From Aquirufa antheringensis (GTDB lineage Bacteria; Bacteroidota; Bacteroidia; Cytophagales; Spirosomataceae), in the NCBI RefSeq assembly GCF_004307425.1, contig NZ_SEWZ01000003.1, forward strand, positions 186,001-250,000: DNA of 64,000 nt, written 5' to 3'. Within the stretch, counting starts at the first letter, position 1, and every line of letters starts with the position of its first letter. The position numbers and the translations under genes were made by a program. Of this stretch, positions 52,312 to 61,431 are shown one piece after another. The notes under the pieces are model-generated. The model was not told the DNA's origin. It worked only from the letters and a program-made list of their open reading frames with translations, and did not search any database.

Positions 52312-52896
52312 ATGTTTACAGGTATTGTGGAGGCGATGGGATCGCTGGTAAAGACAGAAGCAAAAGGGACGAATGTGGAATTTTGGTTCACGTGTCCATT
52401 TACGCAAGAGTTAAAGGTGGATCAATCACTCGCACACAACGGGGTTTGTCTGACTGTCGTGGAGATTCAAGGAGAGCAATACCGCGTAACGGCGATAGAT
52501 GAGACCTTGCAGAAGACGAATTTGGGTGATTTAAAGATAGGCCAAAAAGTAAACTTAGAACGTTGCATGGCCGCGAACGCCCGTTTTGATGGGCATATCG
52601 TGCAAGGTCACGTCGATTTAACCGGAATTTGTACGGAAATAACGGATCAGAATGGAAGTTGGGAATACCGCTTTAGCTATCCAAAAAGTAGTGGTCACGT
52701 GACGGTGGAAAAAGGATCTATCTGTGTCAATGGTACCAGCTTAACGGTCGTGGATTCGCAGGACGATTCCTTTACCGTCTGCATCATTCCGTATACCTAT
52801 GAACACACCGTTTTTCATCAACTAAGTGTAGGTGATCGGGTGAATTTAGAATTCGATATTCTAGGAAAGTATATTAAGAAATTAATGCAGCGATAG
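52312..52896 (+). CDS. ribE: Riboflavin synthase alpha chain
   Basis: Dismutates two dimethylribityllumazines to riboflavin. It has 194 residues with two lumazine-binding repeats: MFTGIVEAMGSL with CLTVVEIQG in the first, and DGHIVQGHVD and NGTSLTVVDSQ in the second. No FMN riboswitch-like structure fits in the short leader, and no other rib genes are adjacent. Its last 23 bases overlap the convergent argH gene. Confidence 0.96.
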   Translation: MFTGIVEAMGSLVKTEAKGTNVEFWFTCPFTQELKVDQSLAHNGVCLTVVEIQGEQYRVTAIDETLQKTNLGDLKIGQKVNLERCMAANARFDGHIVQGHVDLTGICTEITDQNGSWEYRFSYPKSSGHVTVEKGSICVNGTSLTVVDSQDDSFTVCIIPYTYEHTVFHQLSVGDRVNLEFDILGKYIKKLMQR

Positions 52897-54214
52897 CTTT
52901 GTTCACTTTTTCAAAACCGAAACGTTTCCAAGCGATCTCTTTTTGGTCTTGAATTTCTGCCAAACCTAAATTGCCAATACTACCTAAGTGGGAGTGATTA
53001 ATTTCGCGCGTGCTGCCATCGAAAGCGCCGTCCTCGATCTTTTTCCCCACTATTTGATAGGCTTCTCTGAAGGGAACCCCTTGCACGACTAATTTATTCA
53101 CCTCTTCTACCGAGAACAATAAATCGTATTTCGAGTCCACTAACAGGTCTTTCTTCACTTTCAGATGGCTCACCATATAGTGTGTGATCTCTAATCCGTC
53201 CAAAATTTCCTCAATCGCCGGCATCAACAATTCCTTTGTTAATTGGAATTCCCGGTGGTATCCTGACGGTAAGTTGCTCGTTAATAACTGTAATTGATTC
53301 GGTAATGCCTTCAGTTTGTTGGCTTTTCCACGCAATAATTCCGCGACGTCTGGATTCTTTTTGTGCGGCATGATAGAGCTTCCGGTCGTTAAAGAGCTAG
53401 GGAGTTCGATGAAGCCGAAGTTTTGGGAATTGTACAAGCACACATCCATCGCTAATTTGCTCAGCGTCGTAGCGATCTGTGCGATGGCCGTTAAGACAAA
53501 TAATTCGGTCTTTCCACGTGATAATTGTGCGTTCACGACGTTCACGTGCGGCGATTCGAAGCCTAATAATTCAGTCGTGTACTTTCTGTCCAAAGGAAAG
53601 GAAGATCCGTATCCCGCACCAGACCCCAGCGGGTTCTTGTTTGCCAGGCGAAAGGCTGCTTCTAATAACTCAATATCTTCTACCAGGCTTTCTGCATAAG
53701 CTCCGAACCAAAGTCCGAAAGACGAAGGCATCGCAATCTGCAAGTGCGTGTAACCAGGTAATAAATCGTTTTTATGGGCTTCGCTTTTGGCAATCAATAA
53801 ATCAAATAAACGCTCCACTGCATCAGCGATGTGCTGGATTTCAGCGCGCATAAACAATTTCAAATCCACTAGAACTTGGTCATTTCTAGAACGTCCCGCA
53901 TGTATTTTCTTGCCCTGATCGCCTAATTTCTGCGTTAACAAATACTCGATTTGGGAATGCACATCCTCCATTCCGTCTTCGATAGTGAAATCGCCGGCTT
54001 CGATTTGGGCATAAATAGCTTTCAATTCAGCACATAAAGGGGCTAATTCGTCCGCACCTAGCAAACCGACTTTCTCTAACATCGTGATGTGAGCCAGGGA
54101 ACCCAGCACATCATAGCGCGCTAATTGCAAGTCATACACGGGGTCATTCCCAATCGTGAATTTCTCGATCTTAGCGTCTGTTGTCTGATTTTCTTTTTGC
54201 CAAAGTTTTGCCAC
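52874..54214 (-). CDS. argH: Argininosuccinate lyase
   Basis: Last step of arginine synthesis, releasing fumarate. The 446-residue protein has DVHSQIEYLL, HAGRSRNDQVLVDLKL, a TGYTHLQ-like YTHLQIAMPSSFG segment, and the family signature GSSIMPHKKNPD with the catalytic serine. It is the last gene of a minus-strand block argF'-argB-argE-argH with very short gaps. argG, argC and argD are not in the window. Confidence 0.96.
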   Translation of the reverse strand: MAKLWQKENQTTDAKIEKFTIGNDPVYDLQLARYDVLGSLAHITMLEKVGLLGADELAPLCAELKAIYAQIEAGDFTIEDGMEDVHSQIEYLLTQKLGDQGKKIHAGRSRNDQVLVDLKLFMRAEIQHIADAVERLFDLLIAKSEAHKNDLLPGYTHLQIAMPSSFGLWFGAYAESLVEDIELLEAAFRLANKNPLGSGAGYGSSFPLDRKYTTELLGFESPHVNVVNAQLSRGKTELFVLTAIAQIATTLSKLAMDVCLYNSQNFGFIELPSSLTTGSSIMPHKKNPDVAELLRGKANKLKALPNQLQLLTSNLPSGYHREFQLTKELLMPAIEEILDGLEITHYMVSHLKVKKDLLVDSKYDLLFSVEEVNKLVVQGVPFREAYQIVGKKIEDGAFDGSTREINHSHLGSIGNLGLAEIQDQKEIAWKRFGFEKVNKAIAALIS

Positions 54215-54218
54215 AATC

Positions 54219-55298
54219 TTAAATGCTTAGGTTGATTAAGAGATTTTGATAGGTTTGGATGCCCTGTTTCAGTTCATCCAAGAAAATATATTCATCTGCC
54301 GTGTGCGATCTGCCGGAGTGTCCGGGACCGATTTTGACAGAGGGTATCGTCAATAAAGCTTGATCAGAAAGGGTAGGAGAGCCGAATAAGTTGATGCCTA
54401 AACCTTTTGCCGCTTGCACTAGTGGATGTGATTCCTCCATTCTGCTGGAGTTTAAACGCATCGATCTGGGTGTTAATTCAGCCTGAACGATGGTTTTTAA
54501 TTCTGCCAGAACTTCTTCTAGAGAATAACATTCATTCACCCGGCAATCGATCACGTAATCGCAAGTATCTGGAACCACGTTATGTTGTTTACCTGCGTTG
54601 ATGACGGTTACTGTTGTTTTTACCGGTCCTAATAAATCAGAGACCTTCTGGAAAGAATGATTTTGGATGTGTTGGATATCTTCCAAAGCCAAGTAAATGG
54701 CATTCACTCCCTCATTTCTCGCCGCGTGGCCCGCAATGCCTTTTACTTTCGCATCTACGACCATCAGGCCTTTTTCCGCAATCGCCATCGCGCAATCCGT
54801 GGGTTCGCCCACGATCGCAAAATCGATGCGAGGTAAATCCCCTGATTTCAAAAGGGCTTCAATTCCACCCGTTCCCGATATTTCTTCCTCAGCGGTGGCG
54901 GCAACAACTAAGTTAAAGCCCAAATTTTCAGCAGCGTAAAAAGAGACAAAGGTCGCCATCAAACAAACCAAACTAGCGCCTGCATCATTCGAACCTAAAC
55001 CGATCAATTTCCCCTCTTGTTCTGTCGCTTTGAAGGGATCAAAGGTCCAGGAAGCATTCGCCTTTACGGTGTCGTGGTGGGAATTCAGTAGAATGGTAGG
55101 CTTAGACGCATCGAAATGCAAATTAGTTGCCCACACATTATTTCCTAAGCGATTTGGTTGAATGCCCTGCGCCATGAAAAAGTCCACCAAAATCTGCGCC
55201 GTCCCTTGCTCCTCCTTACTCATGGATGGGCAAGCTATTAGCTGAGCTAATAGGTCTTTCGCGGCTAGAAATTGACTTTCTTGGTACATGTTAGGCAC
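54219..55298 (-). CDS. argE: M20 metallohydrolase: N-acylcitrulline/N-acylornithine deacylase (ArgE-like)
   Basis: Zinc aminoacylase of 359 residues. Metal ligands are visible in NSHHDTVKA, GSNDAGAS and EEEISGTGG, and CDYVIDCRVNE marks the dimerisation domain. In a pathway whose transcarbamylase acts on an N-acylated ornithine, the deacylase is expected to remove acetyl or succinyl from citrulline rather than from ornithine. Position between argB and argH supports this. It overlaps argB by eight bases. Exact acyl group cannot be read from this sequence alone. Confidence 0.85.
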   Translation of the reverse strand: MPNMYQESQFLAAKDLLAQLIACPSMSKEEQGTAQILVDFFMAQGIQPNRLGNNVWATNLHFDASKPTILLNSHHDTVKANASWTFDPFKATEQEGKLIGLGSNDAGASLVCLMATFVSFYAAENLGFNLVVAATAEEEISGTGGIEALLKSGDLPRIDFAIVGEPTDCAMAIAEKGLMVVDAKVKGIAGHAARNEGVNAIYLALEDIQHIQNHSFQKVSDLLGPVKTTVTVINAGKQHNVVPDTCDYVIDCRVNECYSLEEVLAELKTIVQAELTPRSMRLNSSRMEESHPLVQAAKGLGINLFGSPTLSDQALLTIPSVKIGPGHSGRSHTADEYIFLDELKQGIQTYQNLLINLSI

Positions 55299-56073
55299 TA
55301 ATTTTCGTTCCTATTTCGGTTTTCTGCAAGTTATCCGCGTGGCATAATCTGACCACGGAAACGCCTGCTGAGATGGCCTTTAGGGCATTCTCTAATTTCG
55401 GGATCATCCCCGCAGAGACAATTCCTTTCTCTTTTAATTCTATGAAGGAGGCTGGATGGATGGAGCTAATGACTGAATCATCGTCATTGGGGTCCAATAA
55501 GACGCCATTCTTTTCAAAGCAATACGTTAAGGTAACGTCGTATGACGAGCTGAGGGCTATGGCCAAAGCCTGTGCCATCGTATCCGCATTCGTATTCAAT
55601 AGTTGACCTGCAGCATCTGCCGTAATAGGCGCAAATACAGGAGAAAAACCGGCTTGCACTAATCCGGAAAGCGATTCAGCATTCACTTTTACGATATCTC
55701 CTACAAAACCATAATCGATGGGTGTCGCGGCTCTTTTCTTCGATAGTACGATCCTACCATCTGGCCCTGTTAATCCCAAAGCATTACAAGATAATCCTTG
55801 CAATTCGGCCACAATCGATTTATTAATCCAACCCGCATAGACCATGGTCACAATGCGAAGGCTTTCTTCGTCTGTTACACGTCTACCCTCAATCATTTGA
55901 CTTTCGATTCCCATCGAAGCTGCCATTTGAGTGGCAATCTTACCACCTCCGTGCACCAGCAATTTAGGGCCAGTCAGAGAAGCAAAGTCCTGCAAAAAGC
56001 TAGCGAGGGCGGTTGGATTGTCGATGACATTTCCGCCTATTTTAACTACTTGAAGGGTGGGTTTAGAAGACAT
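55291..56073 (-). CDS. argB: N-acylglutamate kinase
   Basis: Phosphorylates N-acetylglutamate, or N-succinylglutamate in a succinylated pathway. From the ATG at 56073 it has 260 residues and starts MSSKPTLQVVKIGGNVID; the KIGGN loop binds the phosphate. HGGGKIATQMAASMG follows, and the nucleotide site lies around LLNTNADTMAQALA. The A of its start codon is the last base of the argF' stop (TAATG), so translation is coupled. The frame is open 24 residues further upstream, but that region belongs to argF'. Confidence 0.93.
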   Translation of the reverse strand: MSSKPTLQVVKIGGNVIDNPTALASFLQDFASLTGPKLLVHGGGKIATQMAASMGIESQMIEGRRVTDEESLRIVTMVYAGWINKSIVAELQGLSCNALGLTGPDGRIVLSKKRAATPIDYGFVGDIVKVNAESLSGLVQAGFSPVFAPITADAAGQLLNTNADTMAQALAIALSSSYDVTLTYCFEKNGVLLDPNDDDSVISSIHPASFIELKEKGIVSAGMIPKLENALKAISAGVSVVRLCHADNLQKTEIGTKISA

Positions 56074-57047
56074 TAGAATAAATACGGGCTTTCCGTTCTC
56101 ATGAGGGTTAAAATCATTTCTTTTAATACGGCCTGCGCCGCCCAAACCCGGTTTCCCGCTTGTTGAATCACAATCGAATTAGGGGAATCAATGACCTCGT
56201 CTGCAACCACTAGATTCCGTCTAACGGGAAGGCAGTGCATAAATTTCGCATTGTTTGTTAGGCTCATTTTCGCAGCATCCACCATCCAAGCTGGATCGGA
56301 AGAAAGTATTTTTCCGTAGTCTTGGTAGGATGACCAGTTTTTAGCATAAATAAAATCTGCACCCTCATACGCCTCTTTAGGATCGTAGCAAATCTTCGCA
56401 TTTCCAGCGAATTCAGGGGCTAATTCATAGCCTTTAGGATGTGCAATCGTAAAATCCACGTCTGCTCGATTCATCCATTCGGAGAAAGAATTTGGCACAC
56501 ATTGGGGTAAAGCCTTGACGTGCGGAGCCCAGGTTAACACCACTTTAGGGCGCTCTACGGTCTTGAATTCGTTAATCGTAATTAAGTCAGTCAAGGACTG
56601 TAAGGGATGGCGGGTAGCCGATTCCAAACTAAGGAATGGACGTCCGGTATATTTTAAAAATTGGTTTAATACTTGTTCGCTGTAATCGAGCTCCCGGTCC
56701 ACTAAACCAGGAAAACTTCGAACACCCACGATATCGCAATACGAACCTACCACAGCGGCAGCCTCTGAGATGTGTTCTGCCTTATCGCCATTCATGATGA
56801 CGCCTTCGTTCATTTCTAATTGCCATGAATCTGCCCCCACATTCATAATCATTACCTCCATTCCGAGGTTTTGGGCTGCTTTTTGGGTGGAAAGGCGCGT
56901 CCGAAGACTGGAGTTGAAGAATAATAAACCGAGCGTCCGGTTTTTCCCAATGTGCTTGTCCGCATACGGGGTTTTCTTCATTAACAAAGCCTCATTGACT
57001 AAGTTTTGAATATTGTAAGCGTCTTTAACCGAAGTGAAATTTTGCAT
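56073..57047 (-). CDS. argF': N-succinylornithine carbamoyltransferase (ArgF')
   Basis: Transcarbamylase of the acylated-ornithine type, acting on N-succinylornithine. It has 324 residues with the carbamoyl-phosphate loop FFNSSLRTRLST, ESATRHPLQSLTDL and HCLPVRRN. At residue 90, in GDKAEH, there is alanine where X. campestris acetylornithine transcarbamylase has glutamate (E92) and B. fragilis succinylornithine enzyme has proline (P90). Published mutants with Ala at this position used succinylornithine. It is first in the arg operon. The long name is my inference from that residue and from phylum. Confidence 0.88.
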   Translation of the reverse strand: MQNFTSVKDAYNIQNLVNEALLMKKTPYADKHIGKNRTLGLLFFNSSLRTRLSTQKAAQNLGMEVMIMNVGADSWQLEMNEGVIMNGDKAEHISEAAAVVGSYCDIVGVRSFPGLVDRELDYSEQVLNQFLKYTGRPFLSLESATRHPLQSLTDLITINEFKTVERPKVVLTWAPHVKALPQCVPNSFSEWMNRADVDFTIAHPKGYELAPEFAGNAKICYDPKEAYEGADFIYAKNWSSYQDYGKILSSDPAWMVDAAKMSLTNNAKFMHCLPVRRNLVVADEVIDSPNSIVIQQAGNRVWAAQAVLKEMILTLMRTESPYLF

Positions 57048-57095
57048 GCGTTTAGCTGTCTAACATTGGCAATTCAGTAAAATTACTGAAAAAGA

Positions 57096-57647
57096 TCAGT
57101 ATCGAAGGCGTTCCCAGGTGAAAACTTGCATGGGGTTTTCGAGCGCCAGTGTTTTCTCCCCTGTTTTTTGGAAGCGGTTTTTCTCCAAAACCCGTTGCGA
57201 TGCCGCGTTGTCCACCGGTGTTTCTGCGCGTATGATCTGTAAGCCAGTGTCTTGAAAAGCCCATTCACTCAAGGCCTTGACCGCTTCGGTGGCAATTCCT
57301 TGTCCTCTGTATTTCTGATCTAGCGCATAACCAATCTCTGTGCTTCCCTGATCATCTGGCAACCCCGCAAAACCAATTCCCCCCACAGAGCAGGACGTGG
57401 CGCTAAGAATTATTTCCCAATTTGTGTACCAATAGTAGTCCAAAGGAAATTTACTTGTCTGAGGAATCCAATAATCGCGTAAAGCCTGCTGGGTTTCTTG
57501 TTCGTAGAACAATTCCATTTCCCAGCGGTTAGGCTGTAGATCTAGTGTTTTTTCCAGATCTTTGCGCCCTAATTGATGCCAAACTTGCAAATGCTGGTTC
57601 GTTAGCGGGATTAAAGTAAGCCGAGAAGTCTGGATCGAGAATGTCAT
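57096..57647 (-). CDS. GNAT-family N-acetyltransferase
   Basis: Acetyl-CoA-dependent N-acyltransferase of 183 residues resembling the RimJ/RimL group (TSRLTLIPLTNQHL start, EIGYALDQKYRGQGIATEAVKAL acetyl-CoA motif, NAASQRVLEKNRFQ). Substrate is unknown; ribosomal-protein or antibiotic/amino-acid acetylation are both possible. It lies 48 bases upstream of the arg operon on the same strand, without a visible terminator, so it may be co-transcribed, but I see no reason to link it to arginine synthesis. Confidence 0.83.
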   Translation of the reverse strand: MTFSIQTSRLTLIPLTNQHLQVWHQLGRKDLEKTLDLQPNRWEMELFYEQETQQALRDYWIPQTSKFPLDYYWYTNWEIILSATSCSVGGIGFAGLPDDQGSTEIGYALDQKYRGQGIATEAVKALSEWAFQDTGLQIIRAETPVDNAASQRVLEKNRFQKTGEKTLALENPMQVFTWERLRY

Positions 57648-57724
57648 ATTGGACTACAAATTACCCTTTTTGGTCGCAAAAAAGAAGACCTTTAGATAGA
57701 ATGTACAAATTTTGCATTCGTTAA

Positions 57725-60349
57725 ATGAAGATGTTTAAACAACAAACAATGAAAAAATTAATTACGCTATTCGCCCTAATGAGTTTATCATTTGCCGGTA
57801 TTTCCCAGATTCCTGGTGGAATGGGCGGTTTTGGTGCAACGCCTAAGAAAGAAGCAGTGATTCCTGGAACGGCTCAAGCCGCGCCTAAAGGAAGTGCAAA
57901 AATTATCGGATTCTTATTAGATTCAACCGATTCCAAGCCAGTGGAATTCGCCACTTTGGCCCTCATCAATACAAAAACAAATAAACCAGTAGATGGTACC
58001 GTGGCAGACGGCGTCGGTAAATTTACGTTGAACAAAGTCGCGGTGGGATCTTATAAAATCGTAGCTTCCTTCATCGGTTATGAAAGTAAAACGGTTTTAG
58101 TAACCGTTTCGGATAAGAATGATGACCACGATTTAGGGGTTATTAAATTACAACCAAGTTCTAAAATGCTTTCTGAAGTGACGGTGGAAGGTCAACGGGC
58201 ACTCATTGAGGAGCGCGTAGATCGTACCGTTTACAATGCAGAAAAAGATGCCTCTAATAGAGGGGGCGATGCAACGGATGTCTTGAAAAAGGTTCCGATG
58301 TTATCAGTGGATTTAGATGGAAATCCCTCGTTACGTGGTTCTACGAGTGTGAGGGTCTTGATTAACAACAAGCCATCTACGATTATGGCCTCTAATATTG
58401 CGGATGCCTTACGTCAAATTCCAGCAGATATGATCAAAACAGTGGAGGTAATTACTTCTCCATCTGCTAAGTACGATGCGGAAGGATCAGCGGGTATCAT
58501 TAACATTGTGACGAAGAAAAACACCCTGCAAGGTTTGACCTTGTCTTTTGACTCTTCAGCTGGAGTTCGTGGATCTAATTTATCTTTGAACGGAAATTTT
58601 AGAAACAAGAATTGGGGCTTATCTTTAGGTGGTTTTGGTCGTTCAGAATACAATGTGAACGGAAAGTTTGAGAGTACACAAATCACTACCAATAATGGCT
58701 TGCAGACCACTAACGTTCAAACCGCAGAATCACGTCGGGAGGGTTTATTTGGTAACTACCAATTAGGTTTTGATTGGGATATAAACAAGTTTAATTCGAT
58801 TACTTCTAGTGTACGTTTCGGTCTTCGCAACGGTAACAACTGGCAAGATGGGTTGCAACAAATCAGAAATGGAGTGGTTTCCTCTCTACGTAATACGAAT
58901 TCCTTAGATGAATCAGCTAACGTGGACGTGAATATTGACTACACGCATACGTTCGAAAAAGCACAGCGCGAGTTCTCCATTTTATCGATGTACAGCCGCA
59001 ATAACCGCGCGAATGACTTCTATAATTTGATTTTAAATCCTAAGTCGACGATGAGCGAAATTATGAGCTCGATTAAGAATGAGAATACGTCGTATAACGA
59101 GGAGGCTACGTTCCAAATGGATTACCAAACACCCCTAGGCAAGAATCAATTATTGGAGTTTGGAGGTAAAGGAATTCTTCGTAATGTGACATCGGATTAC
59201 AAGTCATTTACAGGCACTTCAGGAGGAATTTATACGCAAGTGAACTCGGCTATCTTGCCATCTAACGTGTTTGATTACAATCAGAATATCTATAGCACGT
59301 ATGGTTCTTACACATTAACCACTAAGAATAAATGGAGTATTAAGACGGGTGCGAGATATGAATACACGGATATTTCGGCTAGTTTCTTAAAGAAAGAAGG
59401 TCAAAATACGGTAATCCCAGCGTATGGTGTGTTAGTTCCGAGTTTCAATATGTCTAAAACATTTAAGTCAGGTACTTGGAGATTTAGTTATAATCGCCGT
59501 ATTCAACGTCCAGGAATTCAAAATTTGAATCCAAACGTGAATGCAACGAACCCTTTAAATATCTCGACGGGTAACCCGAACTTAGCGCCGGAATACACGA
59601 ATAACTACGAGGTTTCGTACAGTAAATTTGTGAAACAAACCTATATTTCTACTTCCTTCTTTGTTCGCAATACGACGGGTGCGATTAATCAAATTAGAGA
59701 GGTGTTTGGCGATACGGTAAAAACAACGTCTAGAAATATCGGTAATGAAGATGCTTATGGAATGAATGTGAACTTGAATGTGAACCTTTCTAACAAGTTG
59801 ATGATTGGTGGTGGCGGTGATCTTTCTTACTTGGTATTAGCGAACAATGTAGCTGATCCATTATTGAATGCGAAGAATGAAGGCTTGCAAAAGAACTTCC
59901 GTGTTTTTGGTAACTATAACATCGGAAATGGCTGGGGAGCGCAAATTTTCTCCTTTTACCGGGTGAATCAAATTCAATTACAGGGATCTCAAGGAGGCTT
60001 TGGAATTTATAGTTTAAGCTTTAAGAAAGACTTTAAGAATAAAAAGGGAAGTATTGGATTCGGTGCGGAGAATTTCTTCACTCCAAATGGTTTTGTTATT
60101 CGCAGCGAAACGAAAACTCCTACCATTAATCAGGTGAGTGAGAATACCTTACGCAACATGAACTTTAAGATCAACTTCTCTTACCGCATCGGTAAAATGA
60201 GCTTTGGTCCTACGAAGAAAAAGAAATCAGTGAATAACGACGATACGAAAGGCGAAGGCGATGCGGCTCCAGCTGCTCCACAACAACCAATGGGTATGCC
60301 AGGCATGCGTATGGGTGGTGGCGGCGGAGGCTTCGGTGGCCCACGTTAA
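57725..60349 (+). CDS. TonB-dependent receptor-like outer-membrane protein (beta-barrel family, Gly-rich C-terminus)
   Basis: The 874-residue protein has a signal peptide (LITLFALMSLSFAGIS), then a Gly/Pro/Ala-rich linker and a CarboxypepD_reg-like domain (residues about 60-140). A plug-like region (DATDVLKKVPMLSVDLDG) follows, and then a large barrel of the OMP_b-brl_3 type. The C-terminus carries an unusual extension rich in Gly, Met and Pro (MGMPGMRMGGGGGGFGGPR) after the last strand. The substrate is unknown, and no SusD or DUF4249 partner is adjacent. Two in-frame ATGs, at 57725 and 57749, precede the signal peptide; the second gives a more typical one. Confidence 0.87.
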   Translation: MKMFKQQTMKKLITLFALMSLSFAGISQIPGGMGGFGATPKKEAVIPGTAQAAPKGSAKIIGFLLDSTDSKPVEFATLALINTKTNKPVDGTVADGVGKFTLNKVAVGSYKIVASFIGYESKTVLVTVSDKNDDHDLGVIKLQPSSKMLSEVTVEGQRALIEERVDRTVYNAEKDASNRGGDATDVLKKVPMLSVDLDGNPSLRGSTSVRVLINNKPSTIMASNIADALRQIPADMIKTVEVITSPSAKYDAEGSAGIINIVTKKNTLQGLTLSFDSSAGVRGSNLSLNGNFRNKNWGLSLGGFGRSEYNVNGKFESTQITTNNGLQTTNVQTAESRREGLFGNYQLGFDWDINKFNSITSSVRFGLRNGNNWQDGLQQIRNGVVSSLRNTNSLDESANVDVNIDYTHTFEKAQREFSILSMYSRNNRANDFYNLILNPKSTMSEIMSSIKNENTSYNEEATFQMDYQTPLGKNQLLEFGGKGILRNVTSDYKSFTGTSGGIYTQVNSAILPSNVFDYNQNIYSTYGSYTLTTKNKWSIKTGARYEYTDISASFLKKEGQNTVIPAYGVLVPSFNMSKTFKSGTWRFSYNRRIQRPGIQNLNPNVNATNPLNISTGNPNLAPEYTNNYEVSYSKFVKQTYISTSFFVRNTTGAINQIREVFGDTVKTTSRNIGNEDAYGMNVNLNVNLSNKLMIGGGGDLSYLVLANNVADPLLNAKNEGLQKNFRVFGNYNIGNGWGAQIFSFYRVNQIQLQGSQGGFGIYSLSFKKDFKNKKGSIGFGAENFFTPNGFVIRSETKTPTINQVSENTLRNMNFKINFSYRIGKMSFGPTKKKKSVNNDDTKGEGDAAPAAPQQPMGMPGMRMGGGGGGFGGPR

Positions 60350-60367
60350 TCTGAAAATTGAAAAGAG

Positions 60368-60397
60368 AAAGGGAATCAGAAATGGTTCCCTTTTTTT
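60368..60397 (+). terminator. Terminator after the TonB-type receptor gene
   Basis: AAAGGGAA and TTCCCTTT arms with a ten-base loop and following T-run. It lies between the convergent receptor and polyprenyl synthase genes. Confidence 0.8.
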
Positions 60398-61370
60398 ATT
60401 TATTGCGTTCTATCGTGTAGCTGATTAGGTCGCCTAACGAGTTGCGGTATTCTGAGGCGGGAAAAGTCGCTAGGATCGCACGAGCTTCCTCTGCGATTTC
60501 ATTCATTTTTTGGTTTGCGTAAGCCAAGCCTCCGGTCGATTTAACGAAATCAATCACCTCGCGCACTTTATTAGCATCCTCTGACTCTTTTTTGATCATC
60601 TGAATGATACGCTTTTTAGTCGAAGTGTCTGTGTTTTGCAGGGCAAAAATCAGCGGCAAGGTCATCTTTTTCTCTTTGATGTCGATTCCCAAAGGTTTCC
60701 CAATTTCGGCATCCCCGTAATCAAACAAGTCATCTTTGATTTGGAAAGCGATACCTACTTTCTCGCCAAACAAACGCGCCTTCTCCACCATCTCCGCATC
60801 AGCGCCGGCAGATTGAAATCCGACTGCACAGCAAGCAGCGATTAGCGTCGCCGTTTTCTTCGTAATAATATCAAAATAGACATCCTCTGTGATGTCTAGT
60901 TTTCGTGCTTTTTCGATTTGCAATAATTCACCTTCTGACATTTCGCGAACGGCCGTAGACACCGATTTTAAAAGATCGAAATCCTCGTTTTCCACGGAAA
61001 GCAAAAGTCCTTTAGAAAGTAAGTAATCACCCACTAAAACGGCAATCTTATTCTTCCAAATCGCATTAATGGAAAAGAAACCGCGTCTATAATTCGAATC
61101 ATCAACGACGTCGTCGTGGACTAGAGTGGCGGTGTGCAATAGCTCAATGAGAGCTGCTCCCCTAAATGTTTTCTCCGTGATCTCTCCCATACATCCTGCC
61201 GTCAAGAAGACGAACATGGGTCGCATCTGTTTTCCCTTTCTTTGGACAATATAATGCATGATGGTGTCGAGCAACATCACTTTTGTCTTCATAAAAGTTT
61301 TGAACTTCCCTTCGAATGCCTTCATCGAATCATCGATGGGGGCTTGAATAGAAGAGATAGAGTAGGGCAT
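60396..61370 (-). CDS. Trans-polyprenyl diphosphate synthase
   Basis: Extends allylic diphosphates with isopentenyl diphosphate to make the side chain of menaquinone or another long isoprenoid. The 324-residue protein has the first aspartate-rich motif HDDVVDDS near residue 90 and a second FQIKDDLFDYGD near residue 216. The residue before the first motif (LVH) and a small residue five positions upstream suggest a long product. It is single, converging on the receptor gene and divergent from the patatin gene. ispB or a hepta/octaprenyl synthase name is plausible. Confidence 0.9.
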   Translation of the reverse strand: MPYSISSIQAPIDDSMKAFEGKFKTFMKTKVMLLDTIMHYIVQRKGKQMRPMFVFLTAGCMGEITEKTFRGAALIELLHTATLVHDDVVDDSNYRRGFFSINAIWKNKIAVLVGDYLLSKGLLLSVENEDFDLLKSVSTAVREMSEGELLQIEKARKLDITEDVYFDIITKKTATLIAACCAVGFQSAGADAEMVEKARLFGEKVGIAFQIKDDLFDYGDAEIGKPLGIDIKEKKMTLPLIFALQNTDTSTKKRIIQMIKKESEDANKVREVIDFVKSTGGLAYANQKMNEIAEEARAILATFPASEYRNSLGDLISYTIERNK

Positions 61371-61431
61371 GGGGATTGTTTGAATCAGTAAATTGCGTAA
61401 ATTTAATCAGAATTGTGGATAAAAAGGTATT

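Noticed and set aside
53316-53699. 127-codon and overlapping 124-codon frames antisense to argH
   Set aside because: Both are shadows of argH, with no recognisable domain or upstream signal.
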